Origin: Crotalaria pallida
Lineage: Eukaryota; Streptophyta; Magnoliopsida; Fabales; Fabaceae
NCBI GenBank assembly: GCA_037953625.1
Contig: CM075655.1
Coordinates: 28,042,001 to 28,106,000 of the forward strand
Length of the DNA: 64,000 bases
Direction: 5' to 3'
Within the stretch, counting starts at the first letter, position 1. Each line of letters starts with the position of its first letter. The notes beneath the pieces were generated by a model that saw only the letters and a list, made by a program, of their open reading frames with translations, was not told the DNA's origin and ran no database searches. Made by a program: the position numbers and the translations under genes. Of this stretch, positions 1 to 14,200 are shown piece after piece.

Positions 1-150
1 CGGAATTGATTAACACCAATATTCTTATTGATTACCTAGGTTATGAAAATGATTTTCCCCAAATCAATTTACACAATTAAGATTCAATTCAATCAATTAT
101 GAAAATCAATCTTTTCTAGGTTTTCAACCAAGAACACAATGAATGACTTG
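1..150 (-). repeat. Element B left LTR, first visible segment
   Basis: This stretch matches 21958-22107 of element B's right LTR almost base for base. It is therefore part of B's left LTR, whose first 366 or so bases lie outside the window. It stops at the acttg target site where element A inserted, and the same LTR resumes at 17764. B lies on the minus strand, so this is the 3' LTR in element sense. Confidence 0.9.
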
Positions 151-3100
151 TGTAACACCCTCACAAATATATAGTTTAATTACTAATAATTAAGTTGATT
201 TTTACTTAGGACTTGAAAATTTCGTTTTAAAACTTAATGAAAATCCGACAGAGTTTCCTCTGTTTATCGGACTTCCCAAAAATTTAGAATTTTCACCTGT
301 CAAACCAGTACAATCCAGAAAAACATTTCAACTTCTAAATATAATAATTAACTTTACCAGCCCTAACAACGACATATAACAAACTCGAGCTTACAGTGAT
401 TAGATTATTTCAAAAACCCAAAATAGATTAATTATAATAAAATGACCATAATACACTCTAAACTAAATTACACTCCACGGTGTGGAGTGCACTCCTGCTC
501 GGCCAGTAATAGTGCAATCTCAATCTCTGTACCTGTAAAGGATAGTAAGGGAGTGAGCATTGCACATGAAATAGGAAAGCAGTTTCTCATTAGACATAAT
601 TACCCACTAAGCCAGACACAATTATCAATTTGGTCATATAGCACAATTTATTCACAGGCAATTATCATGCATTCACAATTTGGAAATCCATTTCAGATTT
701 CATTTATATATCTCATTTCTTATCATTTTGTTTCACCTTTCATCTTTTTATTTCCATTTTCATTACCTTCACTTACTCATATTATCAGTTTTCAACTCAT
801 AACCATAAGTCATACACTCTTTCAAAATCATACACCGTATGTCACCTCACAAACAGAGGCTAACATACCCAAATAACATCGTATGTCTCCTCACGGTCAG
901 AGGACAACACACACACATCTCATCATCTTTTAAATCATTTTATGTTTTCTTTACCATTAGGGATTAGCGCACCTGTTAGGCATTTCACACCCACTAGGAC
1001 TTTCACCCAATCCAGGTAACTTTCCACCTATTAGGCCACGGTTGACACCCATTAGGACTAAAAGCAACATCTCAGCTCTTTTACCATCACATTCACATTT
1101 TCTCTTTTCAAAACTTTTATTATTGTGCAGCATGATTGATCCATTGGATACCCCCGCCTAACGGGCATTTACGGGACCTAATAGGTAACTTGCACCTGGA
1201 TTGGGTAACTTGTGCCTAATGGGTAACTTGCACCTAACAGGGCACCTAATGGGTCGGTGTATCCCAAGGATCAATCATAGCTGCAACTTTAATCATTTTT
1301 ATAATTCCATTTATTTATATTCAAAACAATTATCACACTTAGAATCATTGGCAACATTACTTGCATTATCACATAAAAGTAAAATCCACATATATTCCAA
1401 ATAACTCACAAATTAGATCAATTGCTCACATTAACAGATATTCACCAATTCAATCCACATTTACTATAAAGAGCATTTAGCATTAATACATACCAATTTC
1501 TATGCATTCTCAAGGTTTACTTTTTATTTCTTTAATTAAATCAAACTACTCTATTCCTTCATAATCCTAGGGATTTAATAACACCAAAATAACATATAAA
1601 TCCTAGCAAGCTCTTATGAACTAATTTGAACCTATTCCCTAGAACAAACCAATGCTCACTATATCCACTCCCTTACCTTGATTTTCCAAAGACACGCTCC
1701 TTTTTGTGCGACACTGTCCAAAAGTATCCTAGCCCATTGCTTACACGTGGCGACAAGTTCTCAAGCTCCTTCGTCGTCTAATCATATTATATAAAATAAA
1801 TAATAATCAATATAATATGCCAAATCTTATTTCACAACACTCAATCATCATTTAACCCTGTTCAGTTATGCTAATTTGATATCGATATCGGAGTAGTTAT
1901 TAGATCTATGACGTTAAAAATATATTTTGTTATGTACAACTTACCTAATAAGGGACTATTCAGTATTCGTTAAACACATTTTAAAATCAATTAGTAGCCT
2001 AATAGAAATGTGAAGACACGACAAAATCATATTTAAAGTTAGCACGTTGAAACTTTAGTAAAACGGGACTTTGGTTTGGAAATCTAAACAAGCTAAATTC
2101 AAAATCATTTGATAAAAATCCATAAACCAAAGTTAAATAAAATTAGAGTAGTTGTCCCCTTAATATTAGTACAACTCTTTATTTAAGAATAAATTAACTT
2201 TTAAAACCAGCGTAATCATCAAAATACCTTGAAATCAAGTGGTTTCAATTGCGAATCCCAAAATCAAATTCCAATAATACTTAGACATTATAAATTCCAA
2301 ATTGAAAGAGAGCTTTCTTTGTCCGAAGTAAATCTAAATCAACTTTTCAAAGTTTCGAACAACTATGTTCCCCTTCAATTTGGGATTAATGTTCAAGGTT
2401 TTAACTCGAATCAACGTATGACAAATATATCGAGTTCCTAATTAATCGGAACATGGTTTCGTCCAACGACAAACCCAATCAACCAAACGGTTCAATTACT
2501 TAGGAACCCAATAATTTTCACAAAATACTTTTAAAACAAGTCATTTGACATAACGTTTAATTCAATGTTACAACAAATCAAAGTAAACAATTAAAATCGT
2601 TATCAACGATAATATAACTAAAATTAACACAATCATAACACAATTAAATTTCCATAACTATAGTAAGCTTTCAAACGATACTAACTTTCCAAAACAATTT
2701 AATAGATTATAGTTATTACCGGTGACACTAGAATTAGTATTATCATTTATTATTACTATTACTATTATTATTAAAACACAATATAGAGCAGTTAAAAAGG
2801 TATCAAGGATTTACCCTAACTTTGATTTTGGATCGTCGGGGCAACCAACCGGGTTCGGTTCCAACCCGAAACTGCAGCAACAGCACCAACATAGCAGCAA
2901 CCACTGCAGTCATGGCTCTCCAGCGGCGGCGGTGCGACCTCCAAGACCGGCGGCAGCAACAACACCCAGCGGCGAGGAGAAACACGAACAGGGACCTGTT
3001 GGCCATGGAGCAGCACACGCGAACCAGGAGGAGGAGAGAGGTGGCGGCGACGCGTCTTCATGGCAATAGCAACAGGGAACAGCGGCGGCAACCCCATGGT

Positions 3101-3851
3101 GGTTGAAAGTCGCGAATCACGACTGGAGAAGGAGAAGTGTGACGACGGCTAGATCTTCTTCGTGAACGGGGAGAAACGCGAAGGTGGTGGTGGTGAGCGT
3201 TGGGGCGGCGCCGACGTTGCTGCAAACCGCATCTCGCAGTGAGGGAGTGAGAAGGAGAACGCGACGATGACGGTGGCTTCGCGTCACGGTGGCGAGCAAG
3301 CTTCATGGGTGACATTGGGGCTCAATCAGTGGCTGCAGGCAATGGTCAAGAGAGAGAAAGGAACTAGAGCAAGGGAGAATCGGAGGAAAGCAAGAGGAAG
3401 GGGAGGGGCGGCTTTAGGGCCGGCCCAGCACCAAGGAACCCTTAGGGTTCTCTAAAATTTTCCAACAATAACATCTTACTTTGCTTCTCTCTTTTCTTTC
3501 TTTTTTTTTTTAACATAAATATAGAAATACAAACACTAAGGTTTAGATATCAAATAATTACATGTTGGAAAATCATGAAATTAGAAATTTGGAAGTATTA
3601 AAACAAATTTATATTGAATGTATCAACAGCAAAATAAAGTATTCAAAGTATATTTTCCAAATAGGGTAATTACTTTAAATGAACTTGCTCTAAAAACATA
3701 TATATTATCTATATATAAATAAAATATACTTTCTTAAATACCATAAGACATTTTAAGAAACTGCTCAACGTTCTAATAATTAATTTAAAGGATTAATCAT
3801 TTAATTTGATAAAACTCAATTTATAATATAAAAGAAAATCAGGATGTTACA
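151..3851 (-). repeat. Element A left LTR
   Basis: This is a 3701-bp LTR bounded by TGTAACACCC and ATGTTACA. It contains hairpin-like repeats near 838-870 and 882-910. A degenerate run of about 18-bp units of the type gggtaacttgcacctaat lies near 1140-1265. A GC-rich block lies at about 2820-3430. Comparison with 5499-8584 plus 17145-17758 shows only about nine substitutions, so the insertion is recent. Several short ORFs cross the GC-rich block on both strands but none looks like a real gene. Confidence 0.92.
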
Positions 3852-3879
3852 ATCCTTCCCCCAAAAAGAAATTTCGTCC
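3852..3879 (-). promoter_or_regulatory. Element A polypurine tract and GGACGAAATT box
   Basis: On the minus strand the sequence runs GGACGAAATT (plus 3870-3879) into a purine run containing GGGGGAAGG, directly abutting the LTR end at 3851. This is the plus-strand priming site for reverse transcription. The GGACGAAATT box recurs at 14495-14504 in element C. Confidence 0.8.
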
Positions 3880-5483
3880 TCGAAATTTGATTAGCGTAAA
3901 TCATAAAGCAAGGATCTGTTAATTCTTGACGTTTGTTCTCAATGAGACAAACATAACTATAAACAAGAACTACATGTAGCACGATGGTCTTAATTAACTT
4001 ACAAGCTGAGGGATACACTTCACGTCGATGTCGAACTCCACAAGTTTTCTAAACTCTTCGTAAGTCCTAGAATAGCTAATCAAGAAAGGGAGATTTTGGA
4101 ATGACCCACAACAAACCAAGTAGTTGATTGGTTCAAGGATCGTCCACTAGGAAATTGCACATCAATATGGAGTACGGATTAGCAGGATCGATATTTTCTT
4201 GGTTTTCTTGGATGAAACCATCATTCTAGGTATAGGAGATTCTGATGATTACATATTAGAAGGACACAATATAATAGACTTATGAAAGGGTCAATCAAAT
4301 CTAAGGATAATATAGATCAAGAGAGTAACAAAATCATTTTCAGTTTATAACAAGGAATAAGGATAGAATCTCAAGAATTACCACTATTAAAGTGTTAGTG
4401 GTTATGCAATCATTCGGTTATATGAAAATGATTTCATGTTACTTGGAATAATTCGAATTAGCAAGCATGTTTTTTAAACTTAGCAAGAAACAAGTTGATT
4501 CTAAGACGGTCACGATACAATTGAAATTGAAAATAGTTACCAAATAATCAAACTCCCTGACGTGTAAGAGATGGTAAGGATTATGAATCCAAGATAAATT
4601 TAGGTTTTGACTTACCAAGTCATAACTGTATGTTGCCTTCATAAACCAAGACGTGATTAAAGAAAGAACTAATGACTCTCCTATTACGTTTGAACCACAA
4701 GGAATCTTATTCATTAAGAATAGAAATTCGATCATCGATGAAAATAGAGGAACTCCATTCGATATCAAAAGGCCATGGGTGTATGTAAGATCCAACCCAT
4801 GCAAGAACAAGAATAGGTAAGTTTTTGTTTAGAATTCAAGTGTTCGCATAGAAATGAGAATGACGGATGCAATGTACTCAAGAAGTTGTACATTAGCACG
4901 TGCATCACGAATTAATAAAAATCATTCACAATCGATTGATATTCGCAGGAGAATGAATTCTAAATTCAACAATTAATATCTAAGATGTCAAGATTTGAAC
5001 GAAGAAATAAATGTTCAAGACGCTAAACCAATGTTAAGGTTCTGCACAACAGAAACAGAATCATGATTGAGGAGAGTGACACGACTTAATTCACAGTTTT
5101 AAATGTACAGAAATGCCATTGGAATTATTTTATCTAAATTGTCACCATTGGAATTTGCGCTCTTGATTCAATACTAAGGGTTAATCCTTCCCGTTGGGGT
5201 GGCAGCTAGCATGCCCTGGCCCGTTGGGGTCTTTCACTGCCCTTAATCTTGACAATTACATTTTTTTCTTCTAAGTATGACAATACAACAAATGGGGAAA
5301 TTGGGTCTGAACACTTGGTGAAGTTTGAAACAAACACCAAGAAATCAACTATAAATTAGAGATATTATTCTAAGTCCTAATTCCTAATCAAACTAACTTA
5401 GACATATATCTGTCTATTGGCTACTCGCTTGGTGAGTAAACCATAGGAGTTATGAGTCCAAACTCCAAGGCCGAGGAAAAACT

Positions 5484-5495
5484 GCTCTGATACCA
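5484..5495 (-). promoter_or_regulatory. Element A primer binding site
   Basis: GCTCTGATACCA on the plus strand is the reverse complement of TGGTATCAGAGC, the site complementary to the 3' end of plant initiator Met tRNA. It lies three bases from the LTR start at 5499 and shows that the element reads on the minus strand. Confidence 0.9.
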
Positions 5496-5498
5496 TAA

Positions 5499-8400
5499 TG
5501 TAACACCCTCACAAATATATAGTTTAATTACTAATAATTAAGTTGATTTTTACTTAGGACTTGAAAATTTCGTTTTAAAACTTAATGAAAATCCGACAGA
5601 GTTTCCTCTGTTTATCGGACTTCCCAAAAATTTAGAATTTTCACCTGTCAAACCAGTACAATCCAGAAAAACATTTCAACTTCTAAATATAATAATTAAC
5701 TTTACCAGCCCTAACAACGACATATAACAAACTCGAGCTTACAGTGATTAGATTATTTCAAAAACCCAAAATAGATTAATTATAATAAAATGACCATAAT
5801 ACACTCTAAACTAAATTACACTCCACGGTGTGGAGTGCACTCCTGCTCGGCCAGTAATAGTGCAATCTCAATCTCTGTACCTGTAAAGGATAGTAAGGGA
5901 GTGAGCATTGCACATGAAATAGGAAAGCAGTTTCTCATTAGACATAATTACCCACTAAGCCAGACACAATTATCAATTTGGTCATATAGCACAATTTATT
6001 CACAGGCAATTATCATGCATTCACAATTTGGAAATCCATTTCAGATTTCATTTATATATCTCATTTCTTATCATTTTGTTTCACCTTTCATCTTTTTATT
6101 TCCATTTTCATTACCTTCACTTACTCATATTATCAGTTTTCAACTCATAACCATAAGTCATACACTCTTTCAAAATCATACACCGTATGTCACCTCACAA
6201 TCAGAGGCTAACATACCCAAATAACATCGTATGTCTCCTCACGGTCAGAGGACAACACACACACATCTCATCATCTTTTAAATCATTTTATGTTTTCTTT
6301 ACCATTAGGGATTAGCGCACCTGTTAGGCATTTCACACCCACTAGGACTTTCACCCAATCCAGGTAACTTTCCACCTATTAGGCCACGGTTGACACCCAT
6401 TAGGACTAAAAGCAACATCTCAGCTCTTTTACCATCACATTCACATTTTCTCTTTTCAAAACTTTTATTATTGTGCAGCATGATTGATCCATTGGATACC
6501 CCCGCCTAACGGGCATTTACGGGACCTAATAGGTAACTTGCACCTGGATTGGGTAACTTGTGCCTAATGGGTAACTTGCACCTAACAGGGCACCTAATGG
6601 GTCGGTGTATCCCAAGGATCAATCATAGCTGCAACTTTAATCATTTTTATAATTCCATTTATTTATATTCAAAACAATTATCACACTTAGAATCATTGGC
6701 AACATTACTTGCATTATCACATAAAAGTAAAATCCACATATATTCCAAATAACTCACAAATTAGATCAATTGCTCACATTAACAGATATTCACCAATTCA
6801 ATCAACATTTACTATAAAGAGCATTTAGCATTAATACATACCAATTTCTATGCATTCTCAAGGTTTACTTTTTATTTCTTTAATTAAATCAAACTACTCT
6901 ATTCCTTCATAATCCTAGGGATTTAATAACACCAAAATAACATATAAATCCTAGCAAGCTCTTATGAACTAATTTGAACCTATTCCCTAGAACAAACCAA
7001 TGCTCACTATATCCACTCCCTTACCTTGATTTTCCAAAGACACGCTCCTTTTTGTGCGACACTGTCCAAAAGTATCCTAGCCCATTGCTTACACGTGGCG
7101 ACAAGTTCTCAAGCTCCTTCGTCGTCTAATCATATTATATAAAATAAATAATAATCAATATAATATGCCAAATCTTATTTCACAACACTCAATCATCATT
7201 TAACCCTGTTCAGTTATGCTAATTTGATATCGATATCGGAGTAGTTATTAGATCTATGACGTTAAAAATATATTTTGTTATGTACAACTTACCTAATAAG
7301 GGACTATTCAGTATTCGTTAAACACATTTTAAAATCAATTAGTAGCCTAATAGAAATGTGAAGACACGACAAAATCATATTTAAAGTTAGCACGTTGAAA
7401 CTTTAGTAAAACGGGACTTTGGTTTGGAAATCTAAACAAGCTAAATTCAAAATCATTTGATAAAAATCCATAAACCAAAGTTAAATAAAATTAGAGTAGT
7501 TGTCCCCTTAATATTAGTACAACTCTTTATTTAAGAATAAATTAACTTTTAAAACCAGCGTAATCATCAAAATACCTTGAAATCAAGTGGTTTCAATTGC
7601 GAATCCCAAAATCAAATTCCAATAATACTTAGACATTATAAATTCCAAATTGAAAGAGAGCTTTCTTTGTCCGAAGTAAATCTAAATCAACTTTTCAAAG
7701 TTTCGAACAACTATGTTCCCCTTCAATTTGGGATTAATGTTCAAGGTTTTAACTCGAATCAACGTATGACAAATATATCGGGTTCCTAATTAATCGGAAC
7801 ATGGTTTCGTCCAACGACAAACCCAATCAACCAAACGGTTCAATTACTTAGGAACCCAATAATTTTCACAAAATACTTTTAAAACAAGTCATTTGACATA
7901 ACGTTTAATTCAATGTTACAACAAATCAAAGTAAACAATTAGAATCGTTATCAACGATAATATAACTAAAATTAACACAATCATAACACAATTAAATTTC
8001 CATAACTATAGTAAGCTTTCAAACGATACTAACTTTCCAAAACAATTTAATAGATTATAGTTATTACCGGTGACACTAGAATTAGTATTATCATTTATTA
8101 TTACTATTACTATTATTATTAAAACACAATATAGAGCAGTTAAAAAGGTATCAAGGATTTACCCTAACTTTGATTTTGGATCGTCGGGGCAACCAACCGG
8201 GTTCGGTTCCAACCCGAAACTGCAGCAACAGCACCAACATAGCAGCAACCACTGCAGTCATGGCTCTCCAGCGGCGGCGGTGCGACCTCCAAGACCGGCG
8301 GCAGCAACAACACCCAGCGGCAAGGAGAAACATGAACAGGGACCTGTTGGCCATGGAGCAGCACACGCGAACCAGGAGGAGGAGAGAGGTGGCGGCGACG

Positions 8401-8584
8401 CGTCTTCATGGCAATAGCAACAGGGAACAGCGGCGGCAACCCCATGGTGGTTGAAAGTCGCGAATCACGACTGGAGAAGGAGAAGTGTGACGACGGCTAG
8501 ATCTTCTTCGTGAACGGGGAGAAACGCGAAGGTGGTGGTGGGGAGCGTTGGGGCGGCGCCGACGTTGCTGCAAACCGCATCTCG
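5499..8584 (-). repeat. Element A right LTR, part 1
   Basis: This is near-identical to 151-3236. It is broken at 8584 by element C, with tctcg duplicated at 8580-8584 and 17140-17144. Confidence 0.92.
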
Positions 8585-11248
8585 TGTAACATCCCGTTAT
8601 TTATAATACCTCTAGTAAAATAATTAAGTGATTTAATATGATGTTTTCAAGATTTGAGCGTTTTAATAAAATTTTGATTTCATCATTTTAATTGAAATAT
8701 GTTCTGTAATCAAAATAACTATAAATTTGTTATCATACGTTTTTCAAAAATAAAATAGTACTTTTCTTTAGTTTAATTAACATATTGACAGGGAGCTCAA
8801 GTGGCAAGCCTTAGAGGCATTTTTATAAATAGTTTCTTTAGAAAAATATGTTTAACTTAGCATTTTGAGCGTCCCTGTAAATTTTCATAGTGTTCGGAGG
8901 CTGTTTTATTTTTAGCTTCTGGACTGGTTTAATACATTACCGGTTTAAGTTATATATAATAATCTTCTACTTGAAAATTTTAAATCTTATATATTATCAA
9001 GTTTAATATCAAGATTTAAAAAATATATTTACTTTTGAATTTCGATAATTTTTCTTACGCAATAGCTATCTATAGGGACCGGTAACTATATTATTTTTCA
9101 ATCAGCTTTGATTAATTAAAAATACAATATTGTTTTACTTAAATGTATTTAATTTTTAAGATTATCAAATTTTTAACTATAATCCAAAATACCTACACTC
9201 ATTGACCCGCAAATAAGAACAAAACATAAAATAAAATAATATATTATATATATACCCTAGTACTACCCAGAACCACCGCCCCACCCTAAACACAAAGAAA
9301 GAAAGTAAAAAAAAAAAAAAAAGGCTGTGGCCATAAGGCCTTGCGTGAGTGAAAGGAAACAAAAGAAAAGAACAGAGAGAGAGAGAAAAGACGGAGGGAA
9401 AGAGGTGCAAAGAGATCTTAGCTTGTGATGGGATTCTCTCAGTTTCATTGGTTCTCGAGGCCCATTGTATCAATGAGTGTTCCACCTTGGAATTTAGCAT
9501 CTCTGGCGGCTGTATTAGCTTCACTTCCTGGATTTATAGTAATACATCAAAGTTGTAGTGTCCTCCAAGACTTTGATCACAAACGAGAGAAAGTAATTGT
9601 CGTTGCTTTCAGATCCATCACGTTATTGACCTTGATCCTGGAGCAAGTCGTGGATGTAAACGTGGCTCTGTCTTTATTGCTAGGATTTCCAGGTAAGGGG
9701 AGTCACTTTTCCACACTTTGGGTTAGGGATAGTTAGGGTGTATAATAGGATTTGAGTTTAATACTTAGACCGGGTTGTGGGTAGCAAAATGATTTTGATT
9801 TAAAGTTGATTTAGGGGTGATTAATATGTTTACGGTTAATTTTATATTAATTAAATTGTTTATGTTAAATTCTCTTTTTATTAATACTAAAGTAGGAAGT
9901 GAAGAACCCTAGGGAATTGACTTACATTCCATGTACTCCGAGACATACCTGAGTATGTCGACTGATTTGTAATATTGGTTGATGGTTGTTAAATTGATAT
10001 GCTCACTAAGAGTTTTATATGCGATTAATGGAAATGTGACCCTATATGTGTTTAATTGATGGTGTATGTGTATAAACATTAAAAATGGAAATGTGATGTA
10101 AAAAAATATAATAAGCTGGAACTTGAAATGAATTTATATATAGATATAACTTGAGAATGTTGGTGTGTAAATAATGTTTGGAAATATGTGTGATTTGTGA
10201 AATGCTCGGTAAATTATGGTTGGGTCTATAAATTAAAGGAATGATTATGTCTGTTCAAGGTGGTGAAAATGAATATTTGATATTGTTTGCAATTCTCTGA
10301 GTATTTGATGAATGGTGTGCATGTTGTTCATGACTTTTGTGAATGAGTTTTGATATGGAATAAAAGGAATGCAGTGTAATTGATCCTTGGATGCCCCGAC
10401 ACACTAGGTGCCCTGCTAGGTGGTGAATTGCCTGCTAGGGCCTAATTGCCTGTCAGGCGAATTGCCCATTAGGTCATAAATTCCCGTTAGGCGTCGGTGC
10501 GCCAATGGATCAATACACTGCATAACCACCTGAAAAAGTTAATAAATTGTGGACTGGAATTGAGAAATGAGTAATTAATGGAAAGGTAATTAATTGCGTT
10601 GTCCTAACGGGTGATGCCTAATGGGTGTCTCAGTCCTGACAGGTGTAAAGTCCCTAGTAGGTGCCGAATTGCCTAGCAGGTGCGCTAATTCCTAGTGGTG
10701 CAAAGATAAAAAGAAAAAGAGAATATGATTTGTATGTTGTCCTCTGACCGTGAGGAGACATACAATGTATATGTGGTTTGTATGTTGTCCTCTGACCGTG
10801 AGGAGACATACAATGTATAAGTGGGTATGTTGGCCTCTGACCGTGAGGTGACATACAGCTTTATGAACCTGGAAAGAGAATAAATATGGAAATGTATTTG
10901 GATATTGAAAATATGTGATTATGATACATTTTGTTAATCCATGGCTTGATTTACTTATTATCCTTGAGTTTTTGTTATATACCATTTTACTATCTTTTAA
11001 TCCACTGTGTTGTGAAAAGGTCTCACCCTTATGTGGTTAACATTTTAGGTACTTGAGCAAAGAGCTTGGAGATAAGAGTGCTCAGCGGATCAATCGAAAG
11101 AAAGGAACTCAAGTGTATTTTATTATATTGTAATTGAAAGCCCCAAACGCTATTTGTGAACTCTGATTTATAAAAGAAAATTTAAAGTCCAATGTTTCAT
11201 TTTTCAAACGTTTATTGTTTATTATTCATTATATTACGGGGTGTTACA
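8585..11248 (+). repeat. Element C 5' LTR
   Basis: The LTR begins TGTAACATCCCG and ends GGGGTGTTACA. It contains a short A-tract near 9308-9322, degenerate 17-18 bp units built on ctaggtg/gaattgcct near 10390-10500 and 10600-10690, and three hairpin repeats at 10732-10856. An apparent 103-codon plus frame at 9425-9736 and its overlapping shadows have no recognised domain. They recur at the same place in the other LTR because the LTRs are duplicates. Confidence 0.92.
10732..10856 (+). repeat. Three tandem hairpin repeats in C 5' LTR
   Basis: Three copies of a 32-nt imperfect inverted repeat start at 10732, 10780 and 10825, with spacings of 48 and 45 bp. The arms are GTATGT and ACATAC, with an inner CCTC/GAGG pair around a tgaccgt loop. 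The 3' LTR has only two copies (16671 and 16716). Confidence 0.9.
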
Positions 11249-14200
11249 TTTATGGTATCAGAGCAGTTCTTTCCTTTCGACCTGAGGGAAAGTAATCTCG
11301 ATCCCGCTGCGACACTCTCATCTCAAGCTTCTTGACCAGAGATGAGACCCATACAAGTGAAAACTTTTGAATGTCAAGTGAATTGGTATATGTTTGATAC
11401 TATTGTTGAGTATATTTGAAATGAACTGAATAGGTTTATGTTTGCATTGGGAATACTGACAATTGACAATGTAAGAGAAATTATTTACGGTAACGGAAGA
11501 GAATCGAATTCTTTGGAAACTAAGAAGGATCCCTTAGTGATTCAAAGAATTGGATATTTTGAGTATTCACCCAATTGCAAACAGGAAACCTAGGCGGTAT
11601 GAACATGATTAGTCGAGTGTGTAAATGTTGAGTTTTTGGACTAATCGAAAGTTAAAGTTTCATACAAAGTAAATCTAATTAATGTCAATGCATTTGAGCA
11701 TGTAGTACAGGAATTCAACTGAATTGCGAGGACTACTACCACCGATTAAATGTAGTGTTGGAAATGGCCAATCCGACATTATATCTATTGGGAGGTGAAG
11801 TCATCGAAATTCAAGAGTTTGTGCACTATCGTGAATTAGTAAACGATTTCCTATGTATGAAACCTTAGTGCTAGTTCTTTTGTTTTGTTGCTCTTTTATA
11901 TTTGTTTGTGTATAATTGAATGTGTGCTCGATGAGTGGTTTGGTGTCAAAGTAATTGGACGGTGATTACAAATGGAACCGCCTGGATTAAATGAGTTATG
12001 ACTTCAATACTAATCCAACCAAGTGATTAAATTCACGTCGATTAGATTAGTATCTAAGAGAACGGAAAATTATGTTTAAATTAAATTAACGGTCGGTTCC
12101 GTAGCTAATCTTAATTCAAGTGACTATGACATCAAATGGAAAATAGGAATTGAGAACTAATCGATCAGATTCAAACCGCTGAACTATCCCAATTTGAATT
12201 GCAAGTATAAAAGAAACTTTTTACCATATTTGGGAAGCGGTTTGAATTCAATCAAAAGGTCCTCGAAATGTGTTTAGTTGTGGAATAGTTTAGTGTTAAA
12301 GTAAGCGAACAAAGGTTAGAGGTGGAACTATGAAAATCAAAATAGTTGATTGACTAGATACTAATCTAAACGAGTGATTTAGTTCACATCGACTAGATTA
12401 GGATCCACGAGAAACAAAAACGTTTATGTTGAACTTGTAGTGATTCCATCCCTAATTTGATTTCGATAACTTTAATACTAAATGAAAGATATGTATGGAG
12501 CTCCTATCGATTGGACTTGAACCCCAAGTGTAACAATAAAAATTTTTATAAATGAAAAGAGGTGTATTTAATCGAAAAAGGGGTTTTAAATTCAATCGAG
12601 AGGTTCTCGACCCGAATTTCGCCTAGGTTGTTATTACTATATGTGTATATATGTATACATGTTGATTGTTGATCGTTGTTGTTGCATATGTGTGTTTGAT
12701 ATTTGTGCATAGTGGTGTATGTTTGATTGATGTAGGTGCTTGATGCTATATGTGAACCTGAATCCTACTTGATGATTGTGAGTGAATATTCTTATGACTG
12801 TTTGTTTGGTAATATAAGTGTTCAAAATGAATTTCAAAGTGCTGCACCGAATCACAATCATTCCAAACGAATCGTGGAGTCACACGACAAATTTTTAAGA
12901 AAGTAATAAAGAAAGCAAGGAATTCCTAAGTGATCGAACAGGGAATTAACTCATTTGTTTTTAAACAAGTCACCTGTCGATTAAATAGGAACTCTCTATA
13001 AGCGACACCTCGTGATTCGGAATGATATTCAATTTTCAAACTTGGAGTAAAAGGAAATGTAATTGTTCCAATTTTTGAAGATGAACTAAACTGAATTTTC
13101 TAAGTTAAAACCATATTCCTTTTTCTCTAAGTCTGATAAATTTTGTACAAGTTTTCACTCCTTCATCTAGGTTCTTACGAAATTAGATGAAGGTAGTCCT
13201 TTATGGTGAAGTACACAAATGCGTGTCCAAATGCTTTTATTGTATGGGATCTTATTTATTAAATTTTAATCCTCATACGTAGAGATTGTTAAACCAAATA
13301 TTTTGTCGTGTGTATGTGATTGTGATTAGGTGGTTGTTGGGAAATCGGGGTTTTTATTACATAAAGTGGAAAACTGAGTTTTGGGTTGGGGATACTTGAT
13401 TGACTTAAACATTTTTATATACAAGCCCCTAAGGTTGAATGATTGTTCCATGTAAAATCTCAAGCCAATTGGAGCAAGTTAGTGTTTTTGAACAAATTTA
13501 ATCTAACGTGCTCCGATCGATTCGATATTTTTACTCAACCTTTGGCTATGTACAAGTGATGTCCCTTAAAGTTTTGAGGCCATCCAGAGTTTAATTACTA
13601 ATTTTCAAACAAATCTGATTTAGGTTTAGCCCCGACAATTACAATTCTTTGGCAAAATGGTCGTAGGGTTAAAAACTGAACCTAATGAACTCTGAGTGAC
13701 TTGAAAACTTATCATGATACTCTTGTGTAGGGACACTACTTGGAAAATTTCAAAACATCAGGAAAATGAAGTGATGAAAATGTATTTTTATTACCCTCAG
13801 TAATCCTATTCCCCGAACCCTTTTCTTAAACCGATTTTCATATATGTGATGATTGTTAAGATTGTGTGGATAGATGAAGATTTACCCTAAGTTAGGCTAG
13901 ATAGATAAGGACTAAGTTAGGAAGAGGTAGGGATTGAGTAATGCTTGTGTTTGAAGTATATGATGTTGTGAATTATTGTTGCATATGTTTGAATTGTGTA
14001 TGATGCGTATGTGATTTATAACTGCCTAATTGATGAATGTGCTTGACTAGGATTTAGTAGTAGGGGATAGGTTGTATGTTTTGGGGTTAGGCTATAATCA
14101 AACCCTTGAGGGTATTAGTGTTTAGGGCCTAATAATACCATTTCCAAACCTTTGATATAAAATTCCGGAGGAAACCCGGTTGATCTTAGAAACCATTTCC

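Larger units (their letters stand above)
3852..5498 (-). other. Element A interior, non-coding
   Basis: About 1.65 kb lies between the LTRs. It holds the polypurine tract at its left end and the primer binding site at its right end (minus-strand element). I find no recognisable gag, protease, reverse transcriptase, RNase H or integrase motif. A 123-codon minus-strand frame at 4439-4810 has no recognisable domain and is probably chance. The interior is much shorter than a coding gypsy interior, which is the pattern of LARD-type elements. Confidence 0.8.

Noticed and set aside
442..876. A 144-codon plus-strand frame repeated at 5790-6224
   Set aside because: It lies in both LTRs of element A and repeats only because LTRs are duplicates. 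Composition is low-complexity (Ser/Ile/Phe-rich) and no domain is recognised.
2722..3455. Overlapping plus and minus frames in a GC-rich block, repeated at 8070-8454
   Set aside because: Several frames on both strands are open at once because of GC-rich composition. Gln/Arg/Ala-rich products have no recognisable fold.
9177..9736. Frames on both strands in C's LTR, repeated at 15116-15675
   Set aside because: This is LTR sequence with a poly-A tract and AG repeats. No domain and no independent support.
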